A stretch of DNA of 64,000 bases from Gallionella sp. (GTDB lineage: Bacteria; Pseudomonadota; Gammaproteobacteria; Burkholderiales; Gallionellaceae): assembly GCA_030682375.1 (NCBI GenBank), contig JAUXOL010000021.1, forward strand, positions 62,001-126,000. The letters run 5' to 3'. The notes under the pieces were generated by a model, which was not told the DNA's origin, did not search any database, and saw only the letters and a list, made by a program, of their open reading frames with translations. The position numbers and the translations under genes are program-made. Below, one piece after another: positions 8,427-18,231 of the stretch (the first letter of the stretch is position 1; every line of letters starts with the position of its first letter).

Positions 8427-9584
8427 CTACCGCTCGCCCATCGATTCCGAGATCGTCTTGGTGATAGGCTTGGTCAGGTAGTTCAGCACGGACTTGCGCC
8501 CGGTCTTGATGTCCACGGTAGCGGTCATGCCCGGCTGGACGTCGATGCGCTCGTCCCTCTTGCCTGTCAGGTTCTGGATACTGGTCTTGATCTGCACCCG
8601 GTAATAGGGCTGTTCGTTACCGCGCACCGCTTCGTTCAGAGTGTCCGCGCTGATGTAGGACACTTTACCGTCCAGCGAGCCGTAGATCGAATAGTCGTAG
8701 GCATCCAATTTGACGGTCGCCGGCAAGCCCGGTTTGACGAATGCGATATCGGAGGGCTTGACCTTGACCTCAATGATCAGGTCGTCGTCCACCGGCACGA
8801 TCTGCAGGATCTCCTCGCCCGGCTTGGCCACGCCGCCCAGCGTGGTCAGCTGGATGTTGCGCACCACGCCGTCCATCGGCGAGCGGATCTCAGTGTAATC
8901 GAGCTGTTCCTTGCGCTGTTTCACGATCTGCGTCACCCCTGCCAGGTCTTCCTCGGCCTTGTTCAGTTCGGACTGGCACTCTTGCAGGTACTTGTTGCGC
9001 CGGTTGGTGACCTGCGCCTCGATGTCCACGACCTGGCGCTGCAGCTTGAGCACATCGGACCGGCTCACATCGCCGGTCTTCAGCAAGGGCATGGTCATCT
9101 CCAGCTCTTCCTTGATCAGTTTCATGGATTTCTCCAGCGCGCTGACTTCGTCTCGCACCGCCGACTGTCGCTTGTTGAACAGCGACAGCTGGTTGGCGCG
9201 GAACTCAGGATAGTCATCCAGCTCCGGCGGGAACTTCGGCTTGCCCCCGTATACCTCGGCATTCAGACGGCTGACCGTCGCCGTGAGCGCCATCGCCTTG
9301 GACATGCCTTCCAGATAACCCGACTCGGCCTTGGTCTTGTCGAAACGGGCCAGCAACTGGCCGCGCTTGACCGCGTCCCCTTCGCGCACCAGCATCTCCG
9401 ACAGCACGCCGCCTTCCGGCGACTGTATCACCTGGTTGCGCGAACTGGCGATGACCTGTCCGCTCGCACGCGTGACCTGATCCAGTTCGGCCCAGGCGGC
9501 CCAGACCAGAAAACCCACGATTGCAACGGCGCTGGCCCAGATCAGCAGGCGGCCGCTGCCCCCATTCAATTTCCCCTTCATCAT
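8427..9584 (-). CDS. Type I secretion periplasmic adaptor, HlyD family
   Basis: This 385-residue adaptor would link the ABC exporter to the outer-membrane channel. One N-terminal transmembrane helix (LLIWASAVAIVGFLVWAAWA) is followed by a beta domain (ASGQVIASSRNQVIQSPEGG), a long coiled coil from about residue 90 to 230, the second half of the lipoyl domain (IRSPMDGVVRNIQL) and a C-terminal beta-barrel ending in VDIKTGRKSVLNYLTKPI, a typical HlyD/LapC end. ATG-ATG at 9584 is chosen; the longer reading is out-of-frame shadow of the exporter gene. Its start overlaps the exporter stop (ATGA). It is the last gene of the operon before a terminator. Confidence 0.92.
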   Translation of the reverse strand: MMKGKLNGGSGRLLIWASAVAIVGFLVWAAWAELDQVTRASGQVIASSRNQVIQSPEGGVLSEMLVREGDAVKRGQLLARFDKTKAESGYLEGMSKAMALTATVSRLNAEVYGGKPKFPPELDDYPEFRANQLSLFNKRQSAVRDEVSALEKSMKLIKEELEMTMPLLKTGDVSRSDVLKLQRQVVDIEAQVTNRRNKYLQECQSELNKAEEDLAGVTQIVKQRKEQLDYTEIRSPMDGVVRNIQLTTLGGVAKPGEEILQIVPVDDDLIIEVKVKPSDIAFVKPGLPATVKLDAYDYSIYGSLDGKVSYISADTLNEAVRGNEQPYYRVQIKTSIQNLTGKRDERIDVQPGMTATVDIKTGRKSVLNYLTKPITKTISESMGER

Positions 9585-11686
9585 GCAGCCCCTCCCTGAG
9601 GCGTCGGTTCGGAACGGCCGGACAGCTTGGCCAGCACCGTATCGCGCGGGCCGTCCAGCAACGGGCGGCCGTTCTGCAACACGATCAAGCGATCCAGCAG
9701 CGGCAGCAATGCCGTCTTGTGCGTGGTGACCACCATCGTCACCCCCTCGGCAGCCAGTTCGCGCAACAGCGCGACCACGCGCGCTTCGCTGACCGAATCC
9801 ATCGCGCCGGTCGGCTCGTCCAGCAGCCACACCTTGGGGCGCGCCAGCAACATGCGCGTCAGGGCGATCAGCTGTTTCTGCCCGCCGGACACGCCGCGGC
9901 CGCCCTCGGTGATTTCCAGCGCCAGTCCTTTCGGCTGACCGGAGATCAGCTCGATCAGGCCGGTGCGCCGGGCGGCGGCCAATATCGCCTCCTCGCCCGG
10001 ATCGGGCAGGCCGAGCAGCAGGTTGTCGCGCAGGCTACCGCTGAACAAACGCGTCTCCTGCGGCAGATAGCCCACGATCTCGCGCACGACCGATGGAGCC
10101 AGCTGCGACATGTCCATCCCGCCGAGGAACAGCTTGCCTTCTGCGGGACGATAAAGCCCGGACGCCAGCTTGAGCAGGGTGCTCTTGCCCGAACCGATAG
10201 GGCCGACCAGCCCGACCCGCTCGCCGGGCCGTATCTCCAGGCGCTCCACTTCCAGCGCCATGCGGTCCACCATGCCGTAGGCGAAGCGGGTGCGCTCGAA
10301 ACGCAGCCCGCCTTCGACGGATTGCAGCACGATGTTCTGGTGCGCCTCGTCGTCCTCGTTGGGCAAGGCGATGATCTGCTCCAGGCCGTCGATCGCCGCG
10401 CGCGCCAGCGCCCATTGCACCATCACGCCCGGCAGTTGCACGACCGGCATCATCGCCCGGTTGCCGATGATGGAACAGGCCAGCAGCCCGCCCATGGTCA
10501 GTTCGTTGATGGTGACGAAATAGGCGCCCACCGCCACCAGCACGACATAGCTGAGCTGCTGCAGGCCCACCGTCATGTTCTGCGACAACGAGGAATAGTT
10601 GCGTATGCTCTGTTCCGCAAAACTCGTTTCTGCAACCAAACGATTCCAGCGCGCCTGAACGGTCCACTCGGCGCTGTTGGACTTGAGCGCTTCAGCGCCG
10701 TCCACCGCCTCGACCAACAGGCCTGTCTTGCGATTGCTCGCCGACATGTTCTCGCGCGTATTCCGCTGGATCACGCGCTGGAACATCAGGCCGGTCATCA
10801 GCGCGATCGGCAAGGCCACCAGCGGCACCGCCACCACCCAGCCGCCGACGATCGCGATCACCAGCATGAAGAACAGCGCGAACGGCACATCGGCGAGCAC
10901 GAACAGCGAGGTCGAGGCCAGCACCCCGCGCACCATCTCGAAGCCCTTGATCTGCGAAGCCAGCGTCCCCACGGATGCCGGGCGCGCTTCCATGCGTATG
11001 CCCAGCATGCGGTTGAAGAACCATTCGGACAGCTCGTGATCCACCTCGTTGCACGCGCGGTCCACCGTATGGCTGCGCACCTGCTTGAGGAAGAATTCCA
11101 GGCAGATCGAGAGCGTGACGCCCACCGTCAGCACCCACAGCGTCTCGAACCCCTGATTGGGGATCACGCGGTCGAACACCTGCATCGAATACAGCGAAGC
11201 GGCCAGCGCCAGCAGCGAGACCAGCGCGGTCGCCAGCACCGCATCGATGAACACGCTCTTGCGCGCCCACAGGGCATTGCGCACCAGCTCGACGGCGCCG
11301 GGCGCCTTCCTTGCCACGCCGGAGCGACGCGGCAAGGCGATGCATTCCGCCTTGTCGAATCCCGCCAGCGACAGCTCGCCGCCGGTCGCGCTCTCGCCGC
11401 GCCAGACGCCGTCCGCCCCGCGCATCTGCACCAGCCCCCATCCGGTAATGGGGCTCCAGACCGCGAACGGCAAGTCGGGCAGTTTGGGATCGGACAGCCT
11501 CGTCGGCGTGCCCTCCAGATCGGCCGCGCGCCAGGCCTCGGCGAACAGCGCCAGCGCCCCGTGATGATCGTCCAGTTCGTCCAGCCTGCGTTCGAGATCG
11601 GCCAGACGCGCGCCGACCACATGCTGCCCCACCACGCGGGCAGACAGGTCGATCAACGCGGCCACATTGTTCTTCATAACGCCCAT
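9581..11686 (-). CDS. Type I secretion ABC transporter (LapB-like, inactive C39-like domain)
   Basis: This 701-residue exporter fuses an N-terminal C39-peptidase-like domain (about 1-130), a six-helix membrane domain (about 150-430) and an ATPase domain. The ATPase shows Walker A GPIGSGKSTLL, signature VSGGQKQ and Walker B VWLLDEPTGAMD. The N-terminal domain contains no catalytic cysteine in the expected early position, so it should bind rather than cleave substrate, as in HlyB and LapB exporters of RTX proteins and giant adhesins. ATG at 11686 overlaps the upstream stop as TGATG; a TTG one codon earlier is possible. The two large repeat proteins upstream are the likely cargo. Confidence 0.93.
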   Translation of the reverse strand: MGVMKNNVAALIDLSARVVGQHVVGARLADLERRLDELDDHHGALALFAEAWRAADLEGTPTRLSDPKLPDLPFAVWSPITGWGLVQMRGADGVWRGESATGGELSLAGFDKAECIALPRRSGVARKAPGAVELVRNALWARKSVFIDAVLATALVSLLALAASLYSMQVFDRVIPNQGFETLWVLTVGVTLSICLEFFLKQVRSHTVDRACNEVDHELSEWFFNRMLGIRMEARPASVGTLASQIKGFEMVRGVLASTSLFVLADVPFALFFMLVIAIVGGWVVAVPLVALPIALMTGLMFQRVIQRNTRENMSASNRKTGLLVEAVDGAEALKSNSAEWTVQARWNRLVAETSFAEQSIRNYSSLSQNMTVGLQQLSYVVLVAVGAYFVTINELTMGGLLACSIIGNRAMMPVVQLPGVMVQWALARAAIDGLEQIIALPNEDDEAHQNIVLQSVEGGLRFERTRFAYGMVDRMALEVERLEIRPGERVGLVGPIGSGKSTLLKLASGLYRPAEGKLFLGGMDMSQLAPSVVREIVGYLPQETRLFSGSLRDNLLLGLPDPGEEAILAAARRTGLIELISGQPKGLALEITEGGRGVSGGQKQLIALTRMLLARPKVWLLDEPTGAMDSVSEARVVALLRELAAEGVTMVVTTHKTALLPLLDRLIVLQNGRPLLDGPRDTVLAKLSGRSEPTPQGGAA

Positions 11687-12909
11687 CAAGGTTTCAACCC
11701 TTCGTTCATGGTTAACTTCCCGGTCTGCGCGCGCAGGCGCAGGCTGGCCGCAATCATCTGGCTACGTGCGTCTTCCAGCGTGAATTCGGCCTGACTGGCC
11801 TCGCGCACCGCGTTCATCACCTCGATCCAGCTCTTGCGTCCGATCGCATATTGCCGCGCGAACGACTCGAACACCAGGGTGGACATCGTGCGCGACAGCA
11901 GGGAGTTCTCGTAACGCAAGCTTGCGGATTGCCACTCGTTCCAGTCCAGCGTCGCGCGGTCGCGCGCATCGCGTTCTGCCGCTTCGCGCGCCATGCGCGC
12001 CGCCTCACGCCGGGCGATTGCCGCATCGACCCCCGACACCGCGGACAAACCCGCGCCCGGCTGCGCCTGCAACACCAGCATCGCGCGCGAAGTCTGGATA
12101 TCCCCGGTGCTCTTTTCCAGGCGCAGGGAAAGTTGCGGCGAATAGACGGAACGCTTGGCGGCGATGTCAGCGTCGGCGGCCTCTTCCTCGAGTTTCATGC
12201 GGCGCAACGTCGGCGAATAAGCCAGCGCTTCCGCCAGCACATCGTCCAGATTCTTCGCATCCAGTTTCGCGCTCACGCCGCGCTCCGAGAGCGTCCCGGC
12301 ATCGCAGCCGCACAATTGTCCAAGTTGCGCGATGGCATTGCGATAAGCCTGCTTGATCAGCGCCAGATCGTTGACGGCCTGATAGAGACGCGATTCGGCC
12401 AGACGCTGATCGGTCTGGGAACTCACTTCGCCTTCCACGCGCCGACGTATCATGCCCAGCAGCTTCTCATGCTCGTCCACCCCGGCCTGCGCATGCTGCA
12501 TCTTGGCTTGCTGGCGCAAGGCCTCGCTGTAGGCGGCGATCACCCGCAGCGACAGGTCCAGTGTCGACTCGTCGATGGACGCATCGGCCGCGCCGACCCG
12601 GCTGCCTGCCGCATCGATAGACGCGGTGATGCGGCCGCCGCTCCACAAGGGCTGATCGAGGCGCAGCAAACCGTTATTGTTGCCGTTGCCCTGAGTGCTC
12701 GCCTCTATGCTGGGCGTGGGATAGCGCAGCCACTCAGCGCCCTTCTGGTCGGCCTGTGCCGCCACATGCGCCGAGCGCTTGCCCTGTATCACCGGATGGC
12801 CGGACAGCGTCGATGCCAAGGCCTGCTCGAAGGTCAGTGCCGGCTGCGCCCGGGCCAGACCGGGGCAAAGCATCAGCACGGCCAGTGCTAGCGTCGTATG
12901 TTTCTTCAC
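11686..12909 (-). CDS. TolC-family outer-membrane channel
   Basis: This 407-residue outer-membrane efflux protein begins with a signal peptide (MKKHTTLALAVLMLCPGLARA, cleavage near AQP). The two-fold helical repeat of the TolC family is visible: ALTFEQALASTLSGHPVIQGKR opens the first half, and LDDVLAEALAYSPTLRRMKLEEEAADADI the second. It is somewhat shorter than E. coli TolC, as is usual for LapE-type channels. It is the first gene of the three-gene exporter operon, with its stop overlapping the ABC exporter start. A strong terminator separates it from the 1670-residue protein gene upstream, so it probably has its own promoter or is reached by read-through. Confidence 0.9.
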   Translation of the reverse strand: MKKHTTLALAVLMLCPGLARAQPALTFEQALASTLSGHPVIQGKRSAHVAAQADQKGAEWLRYPTPSIEASTQGNGNNNGLLRLDQPLWSGGRITASIDAAGSRVGAADASIDESTLDLSLRVIAAYSEALRQQAKMQHAQAGVDEHEKLLGMIRRRVEGEVSSQTDQRLAESRLYQAVNDLALIKQAYRNAIAQLGQLCGCDAGTLSERGVSAKLDAKNLDDVLAEALAYSPTLRRMKLEEEAADADIAAKRSVYSPQLSLRLEKSTGDIQTSRAMLVLQAQPGAGLSAVSGVDAAIARREAARMAREAAERDARDRATLDWNEWQSASLRYENSLLSRTMSTLVFESFARQYAIGRKSWIEVMNAVREASQAEFTLEDARSQMIAASLRLRAQTGKLTMNEGLKP

Positions 12910-12952
12910 GGTTTACCTTAGGGAATCCCTGATTTATCTGCACGTCATGCCA

Positions 12953-12987
12953 CAAAAAAAGCCCCGCCCCTGTTGAGGGCGGGGCTT
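12953..12987 (-). terminator. Intrinsic terminator behind the 1670-residue secreted protein
   Basis: On the minus strand AAGCCCCGCCC and GGGCGGGGCTT (12959-12969 and 12977-12987 on plus) form an exact 11-bp stem with a 7-base loop, followed by a run of T residues (complement of the A-run at 12953-12960). It lies about 100 bases past the stop of the large gene. A second inverted repeat, CGACAGGCAG/CTGCCTGTCG (13047-13080), lies between them. Confidence 0.9.
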
Positions 12988-13088
12988 GATATTACCGCAA
13001 ACGCGCGCAAGGGGAGGCCGAAAAGCTTGCCCTTCTGTCTTCTCGACGACAGGCAGATGGATTACTCCACCTGCCTGTCGAGCCCGTC

Positions 13089-16000
13089 CTAGGCGCTTAC
13101 GATTGGGACGTAAGTTAAACTCAGCAGGCTCTGGAGTCCCGCGACATCCGAGAAAAGTCCTGAGGCACCCTGCGTAGTCGTGATACCCACCGACGTCGGG
13201 AAGCCGCCTGTTCCGGCGTATCCATCAATCTGCATCACAATAGGAGCAGAGACGCCGTTATTATTGAACGCAGACTGCGTCAAGTCGTTAGCAACAGCAT
13301 TGGTCTGGTTGTCGATATACAACAAGTCGCCATTACCGAAATTCAACAGATTGACCCAGTCATCGCCAGGAGAACCGACACCGGCATAACCAAGGTTGAC
13401 ATCCCCGGCCGCCGGGTCGTAATCCTTGAACACGACCGCGATGTTTCCTGCGGCCAGATCGCCATCGACTGCAGTAGAACTAATCGTCGATCCCAAACCC
13501 TCGACATCCCACCAGCTGTAACTAGCTGCCATCGCATCGGTGCCGGACACCATTTTCTGCGAAGCCGCTGCACCAGCTACACCGCCAACTCCAGTTCCGG
13601 GCGTGACGGTCGAGAAATTCATCGTCACAGCATCGCTCACAGCAACGCTGCTGAGCCCGTTACCCAGGAACGCACCCGCATCCACCGTGATGTGATAGTT
13701 ATTGGCCAAATCCAAATCGAAACCCGGGTTGATGGTGATAGTGTTATTGACGATATTGACCAGATTCGTATCGGTGACCAAGATATCCTGTGTATTGAGT
13801 GTCGCCTCTCCATGGAAGCCGGTACCGCCATCGTTGATGATATGGATATATTTGCCGGCAACCGCCGTCACCGCCGACGATGCGGTCAGCACAATATTGC
13901 TGCTCACGTCGAAGTTAGCGACGTTGTCGATCGAGCTGGTGAGCGTCGGCGCAGCAACGGAGGTAACCGTCACCGTATGCGACACGAACAATCCGCCGGC
14001 ATCCGTCGCGGTGATAGTGATAGGCACGACGCCTGCAGCAGCGGGCGTGCCGCTGATCACCCCGGCGTTGATGGTGATGCCGGTCGGCAAGGCCGAAGTG
14101 GTATAGGTCAGCGTATCGCCATCCACATCGGTGAACAGGGGGGTGATGTCGCTGCTGAACGCCTGACCGACGACCACGGTCTGCGAAGATGTCGCAGAAC
14201 CAGTGAGCGCGGGATTTTCGTTGACGTTGGTGACCGTGATGGCGACGGCCTTGTTGGCTGCATTGCCCAGCGCATCGGTCGCGGTGACGGTGATGTCGTA
14301 CACGTTGTTGGCGCCGTTATCCCCCTTTACCTCAAAGTTGGGCGCATTCTTGAAGGTCACCGCACCCGAGTTGGCGTTGATATTGAACAGGGCCATATCG
14401 GCACCGCCGGTCAGGCTGTAAGTAACGGCAGAGACGTTGTCGGTGGCTGCCGCCGTGTAGGCCGCAGTCTGGTTCTCGGCGGCATTGGCTGTAGCGGCGC
14501 TGGAGAACGTCGGAGCCGTGTTGTCCACGACGAAGGAAGGAACGACCTGACCTACCGTCGCGGTCACCAGCGGCTGCCCGGTCGTATTGCCGATGACGGT
14601 AGCGCCGCCCCCCAGGGTGATCGCGGTGACAGTCACGGTGGAGTCGGTACCCGTCGCAGGCGTCGTGGCCGTAAAGGTCAGCGCATTGGTGCCCGTGCCG
14701 CCGCTATAGGTCGCGGTCATCGGCGTTCCGCCGACATCCAGCGTCAGCGTCGGTGCGCCGGTCACGGCGACCGCCTCGCTGAACGTTGCGGTGAAGGTCA
14801 ATGCATCGCCGTTATTGGCCTGAGCAACGCTGGAAGCGATACTGGAGATCACTGGCGCAGTGACGACGCTTACCGTCATCGAATGGCTTACGCTCAACGC
14901 GCCGTCCGATGCGGTGATGACGACAGGTGCCGCGGTGACGGTGGTCGTCGGGGTGCCGGTGATCAGGCCGGTCGTCGGATTGAGGGTGACGCCCGCGGGC
15001 AGGCCCGTGGCCGAGTAGGTCCACGTCGTATTGGCATCCACATCCGCGAACATCGCGGAGACGTTGTTGTTGGTGGTGATCACCTGGTTAACGGGCAGCG
15101 TCAGGCTCGCAGGCGCATTCTGCGTAACGACCGTGGGCGCTTCGTTGACGTCGGTGACGGTAATGGCGACCGCCTGGGCGGCAGTCGTGTTGGTGCCGTC
15201 GGAAGCCGTCACGGTGATGTTGTACACATTGTTGGCGCCCGCATCGTTCGGAATCTCGAAATTCGGCGACGCAGCGAAGGTGACAGCGCCCGTCGCGCCA
15301 TTGATATTGAATCTCGCCGCATCCGTACCGCCCAGCGCATAGGTCAGCGTCGTACCGGTATCCTGGTCAGTCGCCGTCGCGGTGTAGACCGTACCCGTGC
15401 CGTTCTCGGCGAAACTAGCCGTAGCGGCGCTGGTGATCGTCGGCATTTCGTTGACGTTGGTCACAGTGATGGCGACCGCCTTGGCCGCCGTCGTGTTGGT
15501 TCCGTCGGAAGCCGTCACGGTGATGTCGTACACATTGTTGGCGCCCGCATCGGCCGGAGCTTCGAAGTTCGGTGCCGCCTTGAAGGTCACCGCACCGCTA
15601 GTCGCATTGATGTTGAACAGCGCCGCATCAGCACCGCCCAGCGCATATGTCAGAACCGCGCCCGTATCCGGATCGGTCGCCGTCGCGGTGTAGACCGTGC
15701 CGGTGGCGTTCTCGAGGAAGTTGGCCGCGGTGCCGCTGGTGACAGTGGGCATTTCGTTCACATCGGTCACGGTGATCGTCACGGCTTGGGTGGTGGCATT
15801 GCCCGCGCCATCCGTGGCCGTCACGTTGACGGTGTAGACATTGCTTGTCGCCGCCGAGAGCGGTGCCTCGAAGTTCGGGGCCGCGACGAAGGAGATCGCA
15901 CCCGAGTTCGGGTCGATGGTGAACTTCGCCGCATCTGCGCCGCCCAGCGCGCTATAGGTCACCAGGTGCGCATCGGTCACCGTAGAGGCATAAGCTACCC

Positions 16001-18101
16001 CGGTGCCGTTCTCGGCGAAATTCGCTGCCACCGCACCGAAGGCTGGAGCGGTGGTATCCAGCGCGACGTTCTGCACCGAGATCTTGGTACCGGTGACGAG
16101 ATCCGCCGCCGCACCGGTAAAGGGAGGAACCGTGCCCGTACCGACAGTACTGGGAGTGACGGCCAGCTTGACGACGTTGACGCCGGCAGCCAGCGTCACG
16201 CCGTTCCAGGTCAGCGTCGTACCCGCCACGCTGGCGCTGATATCCGCCCAGGTCGCACCGTTGTCCAGCGAGCCCCACAACTTGGTGCCGGACAGCGCGG
16301 CATCGAGTGTCGCGCCTATGGTCTGTGCTGCGGTTCCAGTGATGAAGTCACCTGCCGTACCTGTGTCGGCGGTGATGGTGATGGCGCTGATGTTGGTCGC
16401 GAGAACGGGTGTCAGTGCCGCCACGGTGCCGCCGGCATTGCCGACAACGCCATCGACCACGGCCGCACCGGCGAGCAACTTGTCGACCGCCGACTGTCCC
16501 AGCGTGCCGGTAGTCAGATTCTGCGACAGCGTATTCAGCACTACACCGGTACTTTGGCCGGTACTCACTTCCATACCGGAGACTGCGGCCAATGCGTGGC
16601 CGTAGGCCTGCTGTGCGGCTGTCGCAGTAGCGAATCCGGCATTGTCCACGGTAACTGGCGTGGTGGTCACGATATCGGTAGTCAGGCCGAAGGCCGTCTT
16701 GACGCTATCGTTGGCCGCCGTCACCTGAGCCGTCGTAACGCCGGTCAGATCGGTTCCCGACGTGCCGAGGTCGCCACCGGCGTCACCCAGCAATTCGCGC
16801 ACCGCCAGTTCGGTCAGCGGCGTGATCGCGACCGTGATGGTCGCCCCGCCGCTGCCGGAGACATTGACCACGGCGCGCAGGTCGGTGGTGATATCCGCGG
16901 CGACACCGGTACCTTCGTCGACATAGTTCGTGCCCGCATTGGTGTCTTTCAGGCGCAGCAGCACCGGACCGGCGTAGTTTTCGGTCACCGTAATGGTGAA
17001 GGCGCCGGTCGCATCGACCACCGATGAGCTGATCTGCAACGCAGTGCCGTCCGCCTTGAAGGCTTCCAGGACGAGACCTGTGTTATTGTTGACCTGACCC
17101 AGCGCAATCACGCCCGCAAGCACGAAACCGACCGAAGGGGCCGCCGCCGCCGCAGCTGCGCCTCCTCCCGACGCAGCCACAGCTACGCCCACACCGCCAG
17201 CCACGATCAACGTACCCAAACCCATATCCGAGAAACCCGCTCCGGCGACTGCGCCACCGGCACTCGCCGTACCGCCAGCAGCTGGTGCAGCACTACCCGA
17301 AGCGACCGCAACACTCTCCGCTCCTGCAGCGCTCGCAGTAGCTCCAGCCCCGGCACCCGAAGCAGTACCGCCAGAAACGGCAGCTGTGCTCTCTGCGGCA
17401 GCTGTGCTCTCTACGGCGGCTGTACTCTCTACGGCAGCTGTACTCTCTACGGCAGCGGTACTCTCTACGGCGGCTGCGCTCTCTGCGGCGGCTGTGCTCT
17501 CTGCGGCAGCTGTGCTTTCTGCGGCAGCTGTGCTTTCTGCGGCAGCTGTGCTTTCTGCGGCAGCTGTGCTTTCTGCGGCGGCTGTGCTTTCTGCGGCGGC
17601 TGTGCTTTCTGCGGCGGCTGTGCTCTCTGCGGTGGCCGGGCTCTCCAGGCCATCTACGCTATCCAGGGCATCCAGGTTGTCCAGACCATCCGCACTATCC
17701 AGGCTGTCGAGACTATCCGTATTGTCCCAGTTATCTACACTGTCCAAACCCTCTGAGCTGTCCCAATTATCTACATCGTCCAGGCCCTCTGTACTATCCC
17801 AGTTATCCACACCGTCCAAGCCCTCTGCGCTGTCTACGCCAGCCTCTTCGGCCTGTGCCAACTGCATCGGCTCTTCCTGAGCGATAGCCTCGGCATCCTC
17901 TGCCGCCACGAATTCTTCATCGCCAGAGTTGAAAACCTCATCCTCTTCGATTTTCTTGCGCTTCACCAGTCCGGACAGCTTTTTGGGAGCTCCGTCGGCA
18001 GCCAGTTTGTTGGTATCCATGAGTGAGATGTCCGCAAGCTGAACATCGACATTGGCAGCTTTAGCGCCATGAGTGGAACCCTGTTCTGGAATAACGGCCA
18101 T
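13089..18101 (-). CDS. Large putative type I-secreted adhesin with cadherin-like repeats
   Basis: This 1670-residue protein is probably exported by the adjacent type I system and placed on or near the cell surface. Residues 1-92 are charged. Three 12-residue EGLDxVDNWDxx units (93-128) and 14 hexapeptides of ESTAAx type (159-242) follow. A Gly/Ala-rich hydrophobic stretch (about 289-325) resembles the N-terminal retention region of giant adhesins. A unique domain (about 325-690) precedes cadherin-like domains of about 102 residues (from about 694, 796, 897 and 1200), each ending in VTITVTDVNE-like motifs, interspersed with Ig-like domains. The C-terminal part is non-repetitive and ends LLSLTYVPIVSA. 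No RTX nonapeptide arrays were seen. The ribosome-binding site AAGGGAG precedes the ATG. Adhesin function is inference from architecture and neighbours. Confidence 0.85.
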   Translation of the reverse strand: MAVIPEQGSTHGAKAANVDVQLADISLMDTNKLAADGAPKKLSGLVKRKKIEEDEVFNSGDEEFVAAEDAEAIAQEEPMQLAQAEEAGVDSAEGLDGVDNWDSTEGLDDVDNWDSSEGLDSVDNWDNTDSLDSLDSADGLDNLDALDSVDGLESPATAESTAAAESTAAAESTAAAESTAAAESTAAAESTAAAESTAAAESTAAAESAAAVESTAAVESTAAVESTAAVESTAAAESTAAVSGGTASGAGAGATASAAGAESVAVASGSAAPAAGGTASAGGAVAGAGFSDMGLGTLIVAGGVGVAVAASGGGAAAAAAAPSVGFVLAGVIALGQVNNNTGLVLEAFKADGTALQISSSVVDATGAFTITVTENYAGPVLLRLKDTNAGTNYVDEGTGVAADITTDLRAVVNVSGSGGATITVAITPLTELAVRELLGDAGGDLGTSGTDLTGVTTAQVTAANDSVKTAFGLTTDIVTTTPVTVDNAGFATATAAQQAYGHALAAVSGMEVSTGQSTGVVLNTLSQNLTTGTLGQSAVDKLLAGAAVVDGVVGNAGGTVAALTPVLATNISAITITADTGTAGDFITGTAAQTIGATLDAALSGTKLWGSLDNGATWADISASVAGTTLTWNGVTLAAGVNVVKLAVTPSTVGTGTVPPFTGAAADLVTGTKISVQNVALDTTAPAFGAVAANFAENGTGVAYASTVTDAHLVTYSALGGADAAKFTIDPNSGAISFVAAPNFEAPLSAATSNVYTVNVTATDGAGNATTQAVTITVTDVNEMPTVTSGTAANFLENATGTVYTATATDPDTGAVLTYALGGADAALFNINATSGAVTFKAAPNFEAPADAGANNVYDITVTASDGTNTTAAKAVAITVTNVNEMPTITSAATASFAENGTGTVYTATATDQDTGTTLTYALGGTDAARFNINGATGAVTFAASPNFEIPNDAGANNVYNITVTASDGTNTTAAQAVAITVTDVNEAPTVVTQNAPASLTLPVNQVITTNNNVSAMFADVDANTTWTYSATGLPAGVTLNPTTGLITGTPTTTVTAAPVVITASDGALSVSHSMTVSVVTAPVISSIASSVAQANNGDALTFTATFSEAVAVTGAPTLTLDVGGTPMTATYSGGTGTNALTFTATTPATGTDSTVTVTAITLGGGATVIGNTTGQPLVTATVGQVVPSFVVDNTAPTFSSAATANAAENQTAAYTAAATDNVSAVTYSLTGGADMALFNINANSGAVTFKNAPNFEVKGDNGANNVYDITVTATDALGNAANKAVAITVTNVNENPALTGSATSSQTVVVGQAFSSDITPLFTDVDGDTLTYTTSALPTGITINAGVISGTPAAAGVVPITITATDAGGLFVSHTVTVTSVAAPTLTSSIDNVANFDVSSNIVLTASSAVTAVAGKYIHIINDGGTGFHGEATLNTQDILVTDTNLVNIVNNTITINPGFDLDLANNYHITVDAGAFLGNGLSSVAVSDAVTMNFSTVTPGTGVGGVAGAAASQKMVSGTDAMAASYSWWDVEGLGSTISSTAVDGDLAAGNIAVVFKDYDPAAGDVNLGYAGVGSPGDDWVNLLNFGNGDLLYIDNQTNAVANDLTQSAFNNNGVSAPIVMQIDGYAGTGGFPTSVGITTTQGASGLFSDVAGLQSLLSLTYVPIVSA
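17376..17627 (-). repeat. 14 tandem copies of an 18-bp coding repeat (ESTAAx)
   Basis: Within the 1670-residue protein gene, 252 bases consist of 14 head-to-tail 18-bp units encoding ESTAAA or ESTAAV (one ESAAAV). Several neighbouring units are identical or differ by one base, so unit number is likely to vary by slippage. The encoded segment would be an extended low-complexity linker between the acidic N-terminus and the Gly/Ala-rich region. Confidence 0.95.
17718..17825 (-). repeat. Three tandem 36-bp units encoding EGLDxVDNWDxx
   Basis: Residues 93-128 of the large putative adhesin are three 12-residue units with invariant LD, VDNWD and a conserved tryptophan. A degenerate continuation (SLDSLDSADGLDNLDALD) follows. 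The acidic, Trp-punctuated pattern is distinct from the ESTAAx repeat immediately downstream and from the cadherin domains. Confidence 0.9.
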
Positions 18102-18231
18102 TTGAAACTCCCTTAACTTGATTAAAACAAATAATTAATTAGTCGCTACGGACTGGTGCTTTCGATCTGCAAAACCGACTTGACGCGATGCCGGGACAGC
18201 ACAAAGGGACAGCAGGAAATATGACGGCAGC

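Noticed and set aside
9521-11794. 757-residue plus-strand frame opposite the ABC exporter
   Set aside because: Antisense shadow rich in Gln/His/Arg; the minus-strand gene has complete Walker and signature motifs.
13692-17027. 1111-residue plus-strand frame opposite the 1670-residue protein gene
   Set aside because: It is a shadow of the repeat-rich gene; its Arg/Gly composition follows from antisense reading.
17376-17627. CRISPR-like array
   Set aside because: The units are 18-bp tandem coding repeats without spacers, in frame with the large secreted protein gene.
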